This document shows positions 46,261-59,269 of a stretch of DNA of 64,000 nt, piece after piece. Position 1 is the first letter of the stretch. Every line of letters begins with the position of its first letter. Source of the DNA: Megaleporinus macrocephalus (taxonomy: Eukaryota > Chordata > Actinopteri > Characiformes > Anostomidae); the NCBI GenBank assembly GCA_021613375.1, contig CM038709.1:34181915-34245914 (forward strand), read 5' to 3'. A program made the translations under genes and the position numbers. The notes below the pieces were generated by a model that worked only from the letters and a program-made list of their open reading frames with translations, was not told the origin of the DNA and made no database searches.

Positions 46261-49200
46261 CAGGGTGGTTGGGACAATGGAAAACAACCCTGGCCAAGTC
46301 ATGCCTTAGTGAGCATGCTTGTGTGTGTGTATATGAGTGTTCCTTACAACAGAGCACAACCTGGACCAACCTGGAGGTGCATAAATAAGAAAATATTAAA
46401 ATACTAAAACTTTGCAACTTTGTTTTTAAGAGTACAAGGTGAATGCATTAATAACACATTAAATTGCTCAATTAGTAATGGTCCAATTTTTTTAGCCTGT
46501 TACCGCATTTGCACATTTTGACCCTTAAAACCACCTGTATTTCCAGTCTGATGCCCAGCTTCTCACACAAATCTGATATGCCCTCCTTGATCAAATATAG
46601 CTTTTTAATGCCATGTAGCTCCGTTGATGGACCTCTTCATAAAAGAAAATAATGAGGTTTAAAAGCAAAATATAGCACTGATGGCTGCGATGCCAGTAAA
46701 TGTAATGTTAGTAGTGAAATGACAGCCTCAGCAGTCAGTGCTGGGTCTTTCTTGTAAGAGACATATGGTTAAAGACATATGGTTAGCCACCATAGCAAAG
46801 TGACACTTTCCTTCAAAACAAAATGTTATAGGGTGATATTAGAGCAACAGATGTAAAATCATGGGGGAGTGGAAAAATTCAGACCCTGTTGCTTTCACAA
46901 AACATAAGACATAAGACATAATTACTAACAGTGTGCAACTTTTTATTTTATTTTTTTTTTTCAGATTTCAGATTTTTTAAGCCTAATTTTGTCCCATAAC
47001 TATGCGAATGAATTTGTCATTGGGGAAGACATATTTTCTGCTTTAAATCAAAGCCCATCCCAAAGATGTATTTGCTGTTGTCATGCCAGGCAGAGGCAAT
47101 CGGGATTTTTTAATTGATTTCCTATGCAGAAATCTCTTCTTTTTTGAACAGGCACCTCAACACATAGGTTAACAAAGGCTAAAAGAAAGTCCAATGCACA
47201 CAACACAGAGCACTGCATGAAATGGAAAGGTTGTTTAATTTGCAAGCATAATGTACCCCACTATAATTTTTGGGTAGTATAAATGCAATTGTTTTCAACA
47301 CTTTGTTACTAGGCCAATGTAGCTGTGAGAAATCCCTGGGCATGCCACAGTCATCTATGGTCTGAAGTCCAAGACAGCATAATTGGACTTGTTATTTCTG
47401 TATGCATTGCAGGCCTAGCATGAGTTTCTGATAGCTGACAGGTCAAAACTTGCAGTTAATATTCCCCTCCAAGCATACTGAGCTGGTTTGGTAGCACTGT
47501 TTTAGTAGCACTGTGTGATTATTGGAGACCTAGCTATCAGATGGAATTGGAATAGGATTCAATAAAAAAAATGTATATAAAAACCCATAGTTTGCCAAAA
47601 GACTGTAAAAAATGTAATACTCAGCATTCGTACTGAGCAACCATACTGTTACCTTGGTGAGTTCATTTGCTCATGCAAAGTGTCACCACAAAAATGTACA
47701 GATTTCTTTTAGCTATTTTTGAATAATGGAAACGTGTTTTCAAAAGCATGTATGCTGCATTTGTGTGTTCTACATTTAGCCTCTTACCACCAGTGATATT
47801 ACAGCAGAAAGCCTACATCTGTTTCCAGTATCTAAAATGTTTTTTTCCCCTTCCTTGTCATTAACTGAATATCTGTGTGTAGGTGTGTTTATAAGCGCGT
47901 TAGTATTAATCACAATAGTGAACGGCTAAGGCCAAATAATTTATTCCATGCTGTGTGTTGCGTTACACTTTATAGAGGTTATTATGCAAAATGCAGTTTC
48001 ATATCAGTGTGAACAGAAAAGAGAGAAGGAGAAAAATACAGAATAAGGCAGAATGAACGAAAGAGAGAAAACAAGAGAGAGAGAGAGTAATGTTTCCATT
48101 AAAAAGATTTGTTCTTTGTTCCTTCTTTGGGGAATCTCTCTGGTCAGGATTATTGCTAATTCACAATGATCCAATACCCCCCACCAACTCGCACACACAC
48201 ATTCACCTACACAAAGTACAAGTTGAAAGCACATGCAAAGATGCTTACACACGTTATTACTGGAAAATAATCACAGTACCACAAGCACACATGCGTGCCG
48301 AAATGGGCACACAGCACTGTTATTTATGGAAATACAATAGTACCCTGGCCAATCATCTCACAGAGTGGATACTGCTGAAGTCCATTAATCAGGCAGATAA
48401 ACACATGGCCTTCAGCTTTTAGCGGCGTAAAACCACTAAATATAAAAATCACAAAATTTTAACCATGGTGACCCAAGTGTTTGTTTTTGTACATTTTTAG
48501 GACAAATGTTCTGAAAAACATAAAAAACAGGCCTGACCCACCTAAACAGATTTCATCGATTTCCATCCAATTTACTAACAACTAAAATTGTTTTATTTAA
48601 ATCATGGAAATAAAAAAAATCCATCAGCTTTATATAAGAGAACAAAAGTCTCAATGTCACATTCAGAAAAACACTTAAAAATATGGGGAGAGCTTGTGTG
48701 TTGGGCAGCTCCCATAGCTGCTTTGTTTAATTTCATGCATAGTCTATTTGGGGCCCCCCATCTTGCTAGCTGCTGTACTGTAAAATTAAGCACTATTGAA
48801 TAACAATTGGCTTCATTTACCAACTGTACTTTAAAATATACGCAGCAAACATTTCTGCGGTTTAAGAACCCATCATGAATCTGACATTTTTTTTGGAATT
48901 TCTCAAGAAAAAACTAAATATTTGTGAATGAGGCTAATTTGTTGCTAATTACTGGATGCATACTTTGAGGTTTAATAAGCCTAAATCTGCATTTTCTTTC
49001 TAATTAAGTTAATCTTGTTTCTCTGGAACACAATATACATGTACAAAGTATATTTCACCATATTCCATTCCTCACCATGTAAACTGGGTGGCTCCTGCAC
49101 ATTTTGGAACAAATCACAAGGCTACAAAACAGTTCAGGTGTCAGAGCACTGTTTGTTGGTCCTTTAGTCACGCATCTGTCCTTTTTTATCCAATTATTGT

Positions 49201-50130
49201 CACACAGAAGCTGGACAATTAATTTAGTTCTGTATGATTAGCAGAACAGGCAAAGGGTGTTGGAAAGAGAGCTGCTTATTTGCCATGCCCACATGGCTTT
49301 CATATAGTTTTTAAGCAGTGTCTTATCATATTTTTATCTAATAGTTGCCTTTTAAGACTGGTCCTTTTGTTGGGTAGCTCATCAGTTCTGCTAACTTAAA
49401 TCTGCGAAAAAAATTAGTGACATAAAACAAAGGGTATTCACTGTTAACTTCCAGCTCTCTCAGTTTCTCTCCAAAGCACTTCTATCCAGTGCAGGGAGAA
49501 AAGCTTGGGTCAGATACAGAAACACTACACTATGGCACAACAGCAATATAGACATGTTTAGACCAAATGGCATCTACAGTTAAACATATATATTTGGGAC
49601 ATACAGTGTGGGCCAACACTGAAAATATGGAATTTGTAATGTAAAAATTTGGATGAAAACAACAAGTTTCAGAACTTTGAATATTTTAAAACAATGGAAA
49701 GTCAAATGAAGAAGGCTCCAAACTCTATACTAATTTGGGGTCACTATTCAGATTTAAGCAAATTTGTGACATTGACCATGTTAAGGCCTTCCTTTTTGCA
49801 CAAACATATGAAGTCTGTGCCAGGTAGAATGTTATAAAATTCAATACAGAACAATTTTTAACTAGTGGTTTCAGATTTATTACCTTTTTTGTATAGAGTG
49901 AATGAGAAAAAAAAAGAGAAAGAGAGAGAGAGGCAGTTGACAAGTCAGGCCTTATCACACTCAGCATCAAATTACTCTATACAAAACATCAACACACACA
50001 CACACACATGTTGGGAAAAAAATTAAATGGTGGCCAAAAGCTGAGAGGAGAAAAACAGAATAATAAATAAATAAAACAGAGAAGAAGAGGAATAATCCTG
50101 TTATAGATCAAACGACTCTCTCGCTCTCCC
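46261..50130. other. Upstream sequence, nothing recognised
   Basis: AT-rich with minor GA and CA patches (for example 49905-49935). No supported gene or mobile element. Confidence 0.4.
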
Positions 50131-50139
50131 TCTCAAACA

Positions 50140-50150
50140 ACACTTTTTTT

Positions 50151-50185
<35 letters not shown>

Positions 50186-50435
50186 GACAGCAAACACAGC
50201 TCTAAACAGCAGACATATTTCCTTGTTACCTTTGACTACAACCTTTTGCATGATTACATTAAACCTACATAGAGAGAGAGAGAGAGTGAAAGAGGGACAT
50301 AGTCACAGATAGAGAAAGAGAAAAAGAAAGACTGAGCTGGCATCACAGATGGAAAAAGAGGACGAGCAACAGAGATATTTACACAGAGAGAGAATAAGAC
50401 AGACTCAGACTGAGAGAGAGAGAGAGAGAGAGAGA
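50140..50435. repeat. Cluster of CT, CA and GA microsatellites
   Basis: (CT)n(CA)n at 50151-50186, GA at 50271-50290 and 50412-50434, with GA-rich sequence between. Confidence 0.85.
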
Positions 50436-53035
50436 TAGAAAGCTCTATAAGCCATTAGCTTAAGTATTTTTTTCTGCATACTCATTAGCTTTGTTTCAAA
50501 GAGCTTTATGTGATTGTTAATTCTTCTATTTGAAAGAATGACTCCTTGCTCTTACTGTGCAAACAATAAACACTCTATGACTCTTCCTAAAGCCTGCACG
50601 GTGTGTTGGAAGTCCTAAGTCATCCAGTGGAGGATACACTATCACAGATATATGTTTTTGTAAAAATGTTTCCCCAGCACTGATAAGGACCACTGTACAT
50701 GACCTTACTATCTGCTTTAATGCTCTTAAATAAAAACAAGCCATAAACATGGGATCAAACCCAACATCATAGACTTGAATGCATAATGAACTAGGGCTGT
50801 ACCTGACTCAGAATTTTGTCTGTCAAATTGGATTTGGCCTTTTAATATGAACATACCGAAAGAAGATCTAGCAATCAGAAAAGTATTAGGCATGGGAACT
50901 TGTTTTCGAGCATTTAAAAATCAATAAAACCCTGCGGCATCTAATAAAAGAATACTGCAGCCTACATGAATGGTCAAGATATAATGTCCAGCTGCCATAT
51001 GCATTTGTAGAATAATGAGACAGGCAATGCACATGGAATTTTGCTTAAATGATCTCATCAAACCTATTTCTATTTCACTTTAAACAAAAAAATGATGTGT
51101 AAACATGTATATGAATAAAACTCTTTAAAAAGAAATTTACCAAATCACTCAAAAGGATCAGTCTACTTATTTATTTTTCTTTAAAAATAAAACTCATAAA
51201 TACATCTAAATTAATGCATAAAATTATGTAAGATTAGAATGATCTTTATATAGGCTTGAAATTTCAATCAATTCACAACATTGTTTGCTTTGAAATAACT
51301 TTTCCTACATGTCAGTATTAAAAATAATAAAAATGAAAGTTCAATGTAAACAAATAAATAAACAAAAATCAGCTTGATCACAACTAGTGGATGGTCATTG
51401 TAAAAGTTTGTATATACATAAATATACTATAATCAATTTTCCCAGACAACAGCTATACAGCTTATTCATTTAAAGTGTTTGCATTTAACTTTGTTAGGGT
51501 CCCTGTAGTCTTAGCCACAGGCACTCCAACATAGACATAGACAGAAAGTCCAATATCTTTAGTGCGCTTGTCTGGCCACACCGCCAGGATTCTGCCTATT
51601 GCATTCTGGTTGGCTATCTACAGTTCCATGTACACAAAATTCTGTGTATCATTTTGCACTGGTCTAGTACGAATTAAAGTTAAGTTCAGCGTCCCAAAAA
51701 GTTCCTGAGAACCTCCACATTCAAAACTACTGCATCATTCCATATGTCATGCTAGGCTTGTGATTCGTTGTTTTGTGTGTCAGTAAAACACTTGTCCTGC
51801 AGTAGCAGGTAGTAACTGGCTCACTAAGAAGAGTCTGGCAATGTGAGACTAGGGTCCTTCAGAAGTTGGACATTAGATATTAGAACATATTCATATTTTA
51901 TGATTTTTCTTACTTAAAATGCCTCATTGAAATGTTAATCCTGTTCATTTTTGTAATTTTATACAGGTTATTGTAATGCAAACAAACACATCTCAGATGA
52001 TTTGATTCACCAACAGGCAGAATTGTTTAGATTTACCACCCTGCTCTACTTTAACACAACTGATCCAATCAAGTTTGAAGAAAAGTGTTTTAAGGGTGGT
52101 TGACATATTTGGCTGAAAAAATGTTTTTAAAGAAAATTTCAAATGTGTGTCATGAAAATCACTGGGTTATATTCTACCAACTCTTATATTTCCAAATATA
52201 TATGTGGTCTTTTTCCTGAAATTTACATTTATTCACTAGTTTACAGTCTTAGTGACTAAAATTGTCATATGGTGTGACATGAATGTTATTGTGTATAAAA
52301 TTAAAAAGGGGTATATTATGATAATGTAAGTCAATTCATCCTGATTCTTTATCATTACTATATAAAGGTATAGCATTTCTCACATGCAAATATGTTACCT
52401 TTTGCATTATTTTACTATACCAACACTCATAGAAAGACATTTACTAATAATCTTTCAATATACTTCAAATAAATTTGGGAATACCTTGTTATAAAAGTAC
52501 CAACATTCTTGTAACCTTTGCTGGCACTATTACCCATCTGTCATATTGATGAGTTTATGATTAATAACCAAAAAGTCTTATTTTTTTTCAAAATTCTGAA
52601 TGTTACACCAAATGACACGGTGTCACACCATATGACGAATCACACCACACAACAATCTGTATGCAAAAATCTGTATTTGCTTGGTTTGACAAGTGACTGA
52701 AATCATTTCCAGTTACAGCAAAATCACAAAATTGTTGAAGAACAGTGAATTCTACTGAACGTAGTAAAGAATGTTCATAAGACATTAAATAATCCACTTA
52801 CTGTATTCATTAGATGATGAACTTTTTATTTTAATCTGCTGAATATTAGCTACATGAATTTAAAAAAATCTTTAGTAAACAGCTAGCCGATGATGCATCA
52901 AATTCAATCGTGTACACAAGCATTTCAGAAACATGCTGCAAAAATTAATCATATTGATAATTTATTGCATTTACTTTTGCATTCAGGAGTAAACGAGTCT
53001 GCATGTATGTCTGAGTAAATGAGTGAATCTGCATG
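50436..53035. other. Upstream sequence, nothing recognised
   Basis: AT-rich. A less AT-rich block at 51490-51650 has no recognised identity. Confidence 0.4.
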
Positions 53036-53037
53036 AG

Positions 53038-53045
53038 TGTGTGTT

Positions 53046-53123
<78 letters not shown>

Positions 53124-53124
53124 T
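53038..53124. repeat. Compound (GT)n(GA)n microsatellite
   Basis: About 33 GT units with an early interruption, then about 10 GA units. Confidence 0.96.
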
Positions 53125-53129
53125 GCAAG

Positions 53130-54319
53130 TGTGTGTATGTTTTTTGAGCCAAGTTTTTCAGGTATAATGTGCTTTTCAACTTGGTCTCAATAAAACTGCA
53201 CATTGTACAACTGGCATAGGCTATTTGATGCAGCACCTGCATCACTATCAATAAGTAAAATGTTTCCATTTACTTTGCTTGTCTTTTTCTTAGGACCTCC
53301 TCTCTCCTTACAGAATCTGCATTTAATCTCTCCCGGTATTTCCTTGTTCTTTCTGTACTCGCCATGTCTCGTCATCTACTGAAACCTGCCTCAAACTAAA
53401 TAAATAAAGGGAAACATTTGAGTGACAAAATTCTGTAGTTCAACATGGATTTAGCTTGAAAATGGGATAATAGGAAAGTAGAGATTCACCAAAATGAGTT
53501 GGTGTACAGATATTATACTTGAAATAATCCATTTGAAATGGATATACTTGATATTCTTGAAAACATGAAGAGCGATAACTCTCCTTATAACTTTCATTGT
53601 CCTTTTGAGGGATTGTTCTTCCTACTGAAAGAAGGAGGACCCCCACTTCCCAAAGGTTTTAAAACAATTGGCAGTTTAAAAAAGGAATATAGCGTCACAC
53701 CATATGATATCCATTTTTGGGACAAAATGTTTTAGTTAAGGGCCGCTTCAAAATATTATGCCTGAACTTACAATTAGACATCTGGGTTATTAATATATGA
53801 TTATGAGTAAACAGAAAATGAATTCAAATTCTAGTTTTTATTCAAAATCTAACTTTGTGAAATGTGCTTGGGACAGTCACGTGAAATTGTGAAAAATTGT
53901 AATGTTAATCCCATAAATGCTCATAAATTCATATAAAACATCACTTTCTGAACAATATCACCACAGTTTCTGACATATTTTTCTATAATTTACACATATT
54001 TGACACATTGAACCAGAAAAGGCTACTCATAAAATAGTAACTGTAGTATACGAAAACATGAGTTTGCTGAGTCATGTAGTTACCTGGCAGAGAAACAGCT
54101 GTACCAAAAAAAAGCATAAATGTCTTATATTTACAATTTAGGCCACACTGTTTACATTGCTGTTTATTAACTGACAATGTAATTGAGAAAGCTGCCAAAG
54201 ACGTTCTCAATTTTTTCAACATTACGAGGTTTGTTTAACTTGTTTGTTTGACTAAAGTTGCCATTTCCGCAATTCATTATTGATTGTGGAGAGGGAAACT
54301 AAGAGAAAGGAAAGCACAG
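53130..54319. other. Upstream sequence, nothing recognised
   Basis: No supported feature; short open frames lack family resemblance. Confidence 0.4.
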
Positions 54320-54490
54320 GTTTGGTTTCAAGCCATTTCCTCGTTAATTCTCCTTCAAATTGGCCTTAACGAGCTCTGAATAAATATTTGTTCTCCAACG
54401 TTCCGTAATCAATTATGAAATATGCTAATCCAGCGCTGCTGGCCATGAGTTATCATATTACTGTCACTAATTGGAGGTCATTCCCTCCCT
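54320..54490. promoter_or_regulatory. Possible conserved non-coding element
   Basis: Non-repetitive block with TCGTTAATTCTCC, GGCCTTAACGAGC, GTAATCAATTATGAAATATG, the octamer-like ATGCTAATC and GTCACTAATTGGAGG. Multiple homeodomain and POU-type cores in a compact block suggest an enhancer; inference only. Confidence 0.3.
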
Positions 54491-55670
54491 GGGGTTTTGC
54501 TAACCTTCCCTTGCTCTCTCTATTCATCCCTTCTCTTTCTTTGTCTCTCTCTCTCTCTCTCTCTCTTTCACTTTTAGTGATGAAAACAAGCTAATTTCAA
54601 AGGAGCACCAGGGTACGTATGAATTACGCAATTACTTACCCATTTCTAGCCTTTGGGGCCTTATTAAGCCTGGTTAAATTACTTGCATTTGTACTATATT
54701 TAATGTGTATGTAATGTACGTGACAATTATATAAAAAAAAAAAATAAATAAACGTGTTCATCAAGTATGTCTCTGGGCATGGCAGGAAACTGTAATCAAC
54801 TGTAGAGCTGGCTTCACAGTCATATATATCTATGGTGACAATACCACCAATTAAAAAAAATTGTGATTACTTATAACACGGGCCAATATTAATATATACA
54901 GTTTAAACATAAACCGTTCCAGTTTAACAGTGCTTTGCCGGCTGTTGTTTGTTGTCAGCTCTTAATCTTATCATAGTTATTCGGTAGGAAGACTAGAGAA
55001 CAAGAGTTTCATAACTCATAGTATTTATTCCAGTTACCAGTCAGCTTAACATATATTACTCTGTCAAGCTCATACTACATATAATAGGTGGTTTTTTTTC
55101 AGAAATCATGCTCAAGTGCTGCTTTCTTTTAGCTAACATGGTAGCCAGACTTGTGCAGCATTCATGTGTTAGGAAATATCCTGCAACCCTGTATAAACCT
55201 GTGATGCATTGACGTATTCATGTTTACAGTGTTCAGAGTGGAACATTACATAGCCATAATCTCTTGCTGTATAAATTCTTATACATTAAAGTACTTCTAA
55301 CCATGTATGGACATTGTAAGGTTTTAGTCATGCTATATAATGCCTAAATGTGCTTATATAGCATTGTGAATTACTACATATTTTAAACTAAAATAGCAAT
55401 GGACAAATCTAAAATAAGTACTGTAGAATCAGTGCTGGTTTCTGTTAATTAGTACTTATTTTTACAGTTAATTGTTTAATAGAAAAAAAGCTTATAGTCA
55501 CCGGGGAGCTGCCCCTTTATCCAATAACCTGTTTCGGCTTGGCTAAAATAATAATCTTACAAATAATTTTTTTTTTGCTCATTTTTATTTATTTAGGACC
55601 AAGTGAAAACACAGTATGTATATGAAATGGATGTATGCACTAGAAATATATATAATAACACAAACATGTG
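54491..55670. other. Upstream sequence, (CT)n patch
   Basis: A CT microsatellite at about 54536-54567, otherwise nothing recognised. Confidence 0.4.
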
Positions 55671-55676
55671 TTTTGT

Positions 55677-55884
55677 GTGCACGCGTGTGTGTGTGTGTGT
55701 GTGTATGTGTCTGTGTGTGAGAGAGAGTTAGAGGATGAGAGAACAGGAGACAAACAGGCAGGCAGACAGAGAGAACTGTGTCTGTGTGTGTTTAAGTTAC
55801 AGAAAAAGAGTGAGAGAACAAGAGACAGTCAGACAGATAGACAGAGAAAAGTTTGTGTGTGACTGTGTGTGTGTGAGTGAGTTA

Positions 55885-55919
<35 letters not shown>

Positions 55920-55980
55920 AGAGAGAAGGAGAGAAGAGCCAGACAGACAGAGAGAACTGCGTGTGTGTGTGTGTGTGTAA
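55677..55980. repeat. Interleaved GT and GA/GACA repeat cluster
   Basis: Four GT tracts alternate with purine-rich AGAGA/CAGACAGA segments: the pattern GT tract, GAGAGA, ACAGAGAGAACTG(C/T)GTGTG recurs about every 80-130 bases, as if a compound unit had been duplicated. Confidence 0.85.
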
Positions 55981-56605
55981 GCTAATATGAAATGTCAGGA
56001 AATATAGCCTATTTTATTGATATGAAAAGTCACTCAGTCAGTCAGAACTGCACATAATTAAATGTCACAGCCTTCAAAAATAAAGACAGAGAAAATAAGA
56101 AGGTTGCAGTCAGCTGTGGGTAAAACTGTGAAGACAATGCACATCACAATAAGCACAATATTTGATTTCGATAACTTCCAAGAAAAAGTTTCACTGCAGT
56201 TCAAATTTTCATATGAGGCCAAATATTGGTGTTCAGTGAATCTTTTCAGAGTTTACCTATTCAGGCCAGATGTATCTTCAGTAACCATGTAAAAGGCTCA
56301 GTTTCACAGCAGATTATGTTGTCTAGCAGAGCTTACACTTCAGTTTAATGCTGTTGATTAATCCACTCCATTGCTACTGTTTGCTCTTTAGAATGCCATT
56401 ATTTATGTGTAACTGTATAAATAATAAATTAATTATATGTTAAGTTTTGTAATTAAGTATTTTTACATTGGATTTAGAGAGTTCTAATTAGAATAATAGA
56501 ATTACAAATGTTGCAAAAATGTGAAATACTTTTTTTTCCACTAACAAGACTAAATGCACATAATTAAAAAATTAAAAATGAATTCAAATTCACATAATAA
56601 TACAA
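55981..56605. other. Upstream sequence, nothing recognised
   Basis: No supported feature before the Tc1 element. Confidence 0.4.
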
Positions 56606-56607
56606 TA

Positions 56608-57851
56608 CAGTGCTCCTTAAGAGTTTGTGAATTTTGTGCATTTCTATGTAAATGCAACCTAACGTCTCAAGTGTAGACAAACACACTGTGCTTTACCTAA
56701 TACCACACAAACAATTATAATATTTTATGTCTGTATTGGACACATCCATTAAAAATTCACAGTGCTGGTGAAAAAAGTATGTGAACCCTTATGCTAATGA
56801 CTTCAACAAAAGCTAATTAAAGTCCAGAGTTAGCAAACCTGGAGTCCAATCAATGGAATGAGATTGGAGCAATGTGTAGAGCTACTTTGACTTATAAAAG
56901 ACAGACTTTTTGAGTTTGCTAATTCACAAGAAGCATCTGCCGATGTGAACCATGCCTTACAAAAAAAAATCTCCGAAGACCTACGATGAAGAATTGTTGA
57001 TTTGCATAAAACTGGAAAAGGTTACAAAGTAATCTCCAAGACTCTTGGTATTTACCAGTCCACAGTTAGACACACTGTCTACACATGGAGACGATTTAGT
57101 ACTGTGGCTACTCGGAGCATCATGTTTTAAGGCTGCTTTGCTGCTTCAGGGCCTGGACCACTTGCCATCAACGAGGGGAAAATGAATTGTCAAGTTTATG
57201 AAAGTATCCTACAAAATAATGTCAGGGTGGCTGTCCACCATCTGAAGCTCAGTAGACGTTGGGTGATGCAGGACCCTAAACATCGAAGTATATCTGCTAC
57301 AGAATGGGTTAAAAAAAAGAAAATTTTTTTTGAGTGACCCAGTCAGAGTCCAGTGGCCCAGTCAGAGTAAAGATGTCGTAGAATGACCTCAAGAGAGCTG
57401 TTCACACAAAACATCCTAAGAATATGGCTGAAGCAGTTCTGTAAGGAAGAATGGTCCCAAATTCCTCCTGAACGCTGTGCAGGACCGATCAGCAGCTACT
57501 GGAAACATTTGTTGGAGATTACTGCTGCCAAAGGAGGTTTGACCAGTTATTAAATTAAATTATTTATTTAAATAAAATACGTTATTAAGACAAGGATTCA
57601 ATTATGTTTTCACCAGCACTGTGAATGTTTAATGGATGTGTCCAATACAGATATGAGATATTATATTGTTTGTGTGGTATTAGGTTAAGCATATTGTGTT
57701 TGTCTCTACTAGGGACTTAGATGTACATCAGATCACATTTTAGGACCAATTAATGCTGAAAACCAGGTCATTTCAAAGGGTTCACATACTGTATTTCACA
57801 TTTATGTAGAAATTCACAAAATGATCAAAGATTCCTTTTCAAGCTGCACTG
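56608..57851 (+). mobile_element. Tc1/mariner element with long inverted repeats, decayed
   Basis: Bounded by TA (56606-56607, 57852-57853) with ends CAGTGCTCCTT and AAGCTGCACTG. Long inverted repeats share ACCTAATACCACACAAACAA, CTGTATTGGACACATCC and CACAGTGCTGGTGAAAA. The plus strand retains a short transposase start (MPYKKKSPKTYDEE), a piece around GACCCTAAACATCG (second Asp region) and a C-terminal stretch near AATTCCTCCTGAACGCTG. The middle of the gene, including the first catalytic region, is deleted and stops are frequent. The left inverted repeat is shorter than the right one. Confidence 0.85.
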
Positions 57852-57854
57852 TAC

Positions 57855-58125
57855 CTCTTCTGAAGAGAACTTCACATCAGGGAAAGACAACATCAAACAT
57901 TATATGCAATTGGTATCATCTGTGATAACTAACTTTATGGGTTAAAGTAGTGATACTCTCTATAGTTTCTACACATATTTTTCTTTCTCTCCTTCATGCA
58001 GTCTGAGGCCAAATAAAGAAAGCTGATAGTGTGTGCAGCTTAAAATGGTTGTTTGGTTTAGACATTCAACTGCACCCCAATAAAACTGCCATGTTGATTT
58101 TGAGTTACAGATTCTCTTTCAGTTT
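57855..58125. other. Upstream sequence, nothing recognised
   Basis: No supported feature. Confidence 0.4.
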
Positions 58126-58131
58126 GCGTTG

Positions 58132-58173
<42 letters not shown>

Positions 58174-58690
58174 TAAATGTGTAAGTGTGTGTTCACATTG
58201 GCTCAGTGCCATGCAAATCCAATCACCCAGACCCATAAAGACTGCAGTACATTTCCATTTTTTACTGCTCTCTGTAAAGACAGTGAGGAGGAGAAGGAGA
58301 CAGGGAAGGAGAATAAGAGATACAGATTGATAGAAAGAATCTGAGAAAACGGGTGTGCTAAAAACAAAAAAGAGTAAAGAAAAGAAAACAAAGAAAATAG
58401 AGAGAAAGAGATACAGACAGGAAGTAAAAGAGAATAAAAAGATAAGCAGAAAATAGAGAACAAGTAACAGAAATAAAAAAGAAATGAGTGTAAGAGAAGA
58501 TCTAAGTAAACAAGTACATTTGTAAGAATGAGGAAGAGAAAGAAAATTGAAAGAGCCATCAAAAATAAAAAAGGTAGAGACAGATAAAAGCAGACAGAAA
58601 GAGGAAGAAGGAAACAAAAGAGAAAAAAACAGAAGAAGAAATGAACAAGAGATGGAAAAATAAAAAAAAGAAGAGAGAGAGAGTTGAAAG
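58126..58690. repeat. (GT)n tract and purine-rich low-complexity region
   Basis: GT repeat at 58126-58169 and a mainly A/G stretch at 58262-58690. The minus-strand frames of 170-184 codons through it are compositional. Confidence 0.88.
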
Positions 58691-59125
58691 AAGACAGGAA
58701 ACTTATTCTGCTAAGTGCATTTATGTTAGTGGTAGAATGCAGATGTCTGCGCAACACTACAATCTGTAGTAGTTAAAGCTTTCATTTCACAGCAGTGGTT
58801 CTGATATCTGGCCTCCTGCTGATCTATTAAATTCTCCCGATAAGGGAGTTTCAGAACATTCAGCTTTCCTACAAGCTCTAATCACAAAAATCTTAATTTG
58901 AATGCGTCCATGTACTTCCGCTTTGTCTCAATATGAATATATGAGGGAAAGTAAGGACATCTCCATGGTAACTCCCTGCTGCTGCAAAGCCTGGCTCTCC
59001 TCCCTCTTGCTGCCCATTCCTCAACCTCAACCTGACCACTGCTGACCTTTGGGGAACAAGTTTTCTTTGTGACAATGAGTCCACTGTTTGTCCCAAATCT
59101 TTTCCCATACCTCTCGCCCACTCAC

Positions 59126-59260
59126 CTCCGTCACCATGGTGTCGGGAATCTGAGGAGGCTCGTCGGGCGAGCAGGTGGCTCTCAGGACCAATGAAGGAGA
59201 AGCGTTCTTTTCTTCCCCCTTTTTTTGAGCACATTTGAAGTGGAAAATAGAAAAATTCAA
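59126..59260 (-). other. Possible exon with strong splice donor (unassigned)
   Basis: On the minus strand an ATG in a strong context (GACACCATGG, start at 59137) is followed after three codons by a near-perfect donor, CGGAG|GTGAGTGG, with the last exon base at 59126. The surrounding 58.96-59.45 kb is more GC-rich than its flanks. It lies upstream of and in the same orientation as the IL1RAPL exons, so a 5' leader exon of that gene is possible. It cannot join directly to the Ig1 exon if the ATG is used: it ends in phase 0, whereas that exon needs a one-base carry-over. No signal peptide is visible. The upstream limit is arbitrary because no acceptor or transcription start was identified. Confidence 0.2.
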
Positions 59261-59269
59261 CTCTCAGTT

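Noticed and set aside
58105..58757. Membrane-protein-like minus-strand frames of 170-184 codons
   Set aside because: They come from the purine-rich tract; hydrophobicity is a composition effect.
59126..59234. The exon candidate near 59.1 kb as the signal-peptide exon of the receptor
   Set aside because: In the frame that would join the Ig1 exon it encodes no hydrophobic leader, and the nearby ATG is in the wrong phase.
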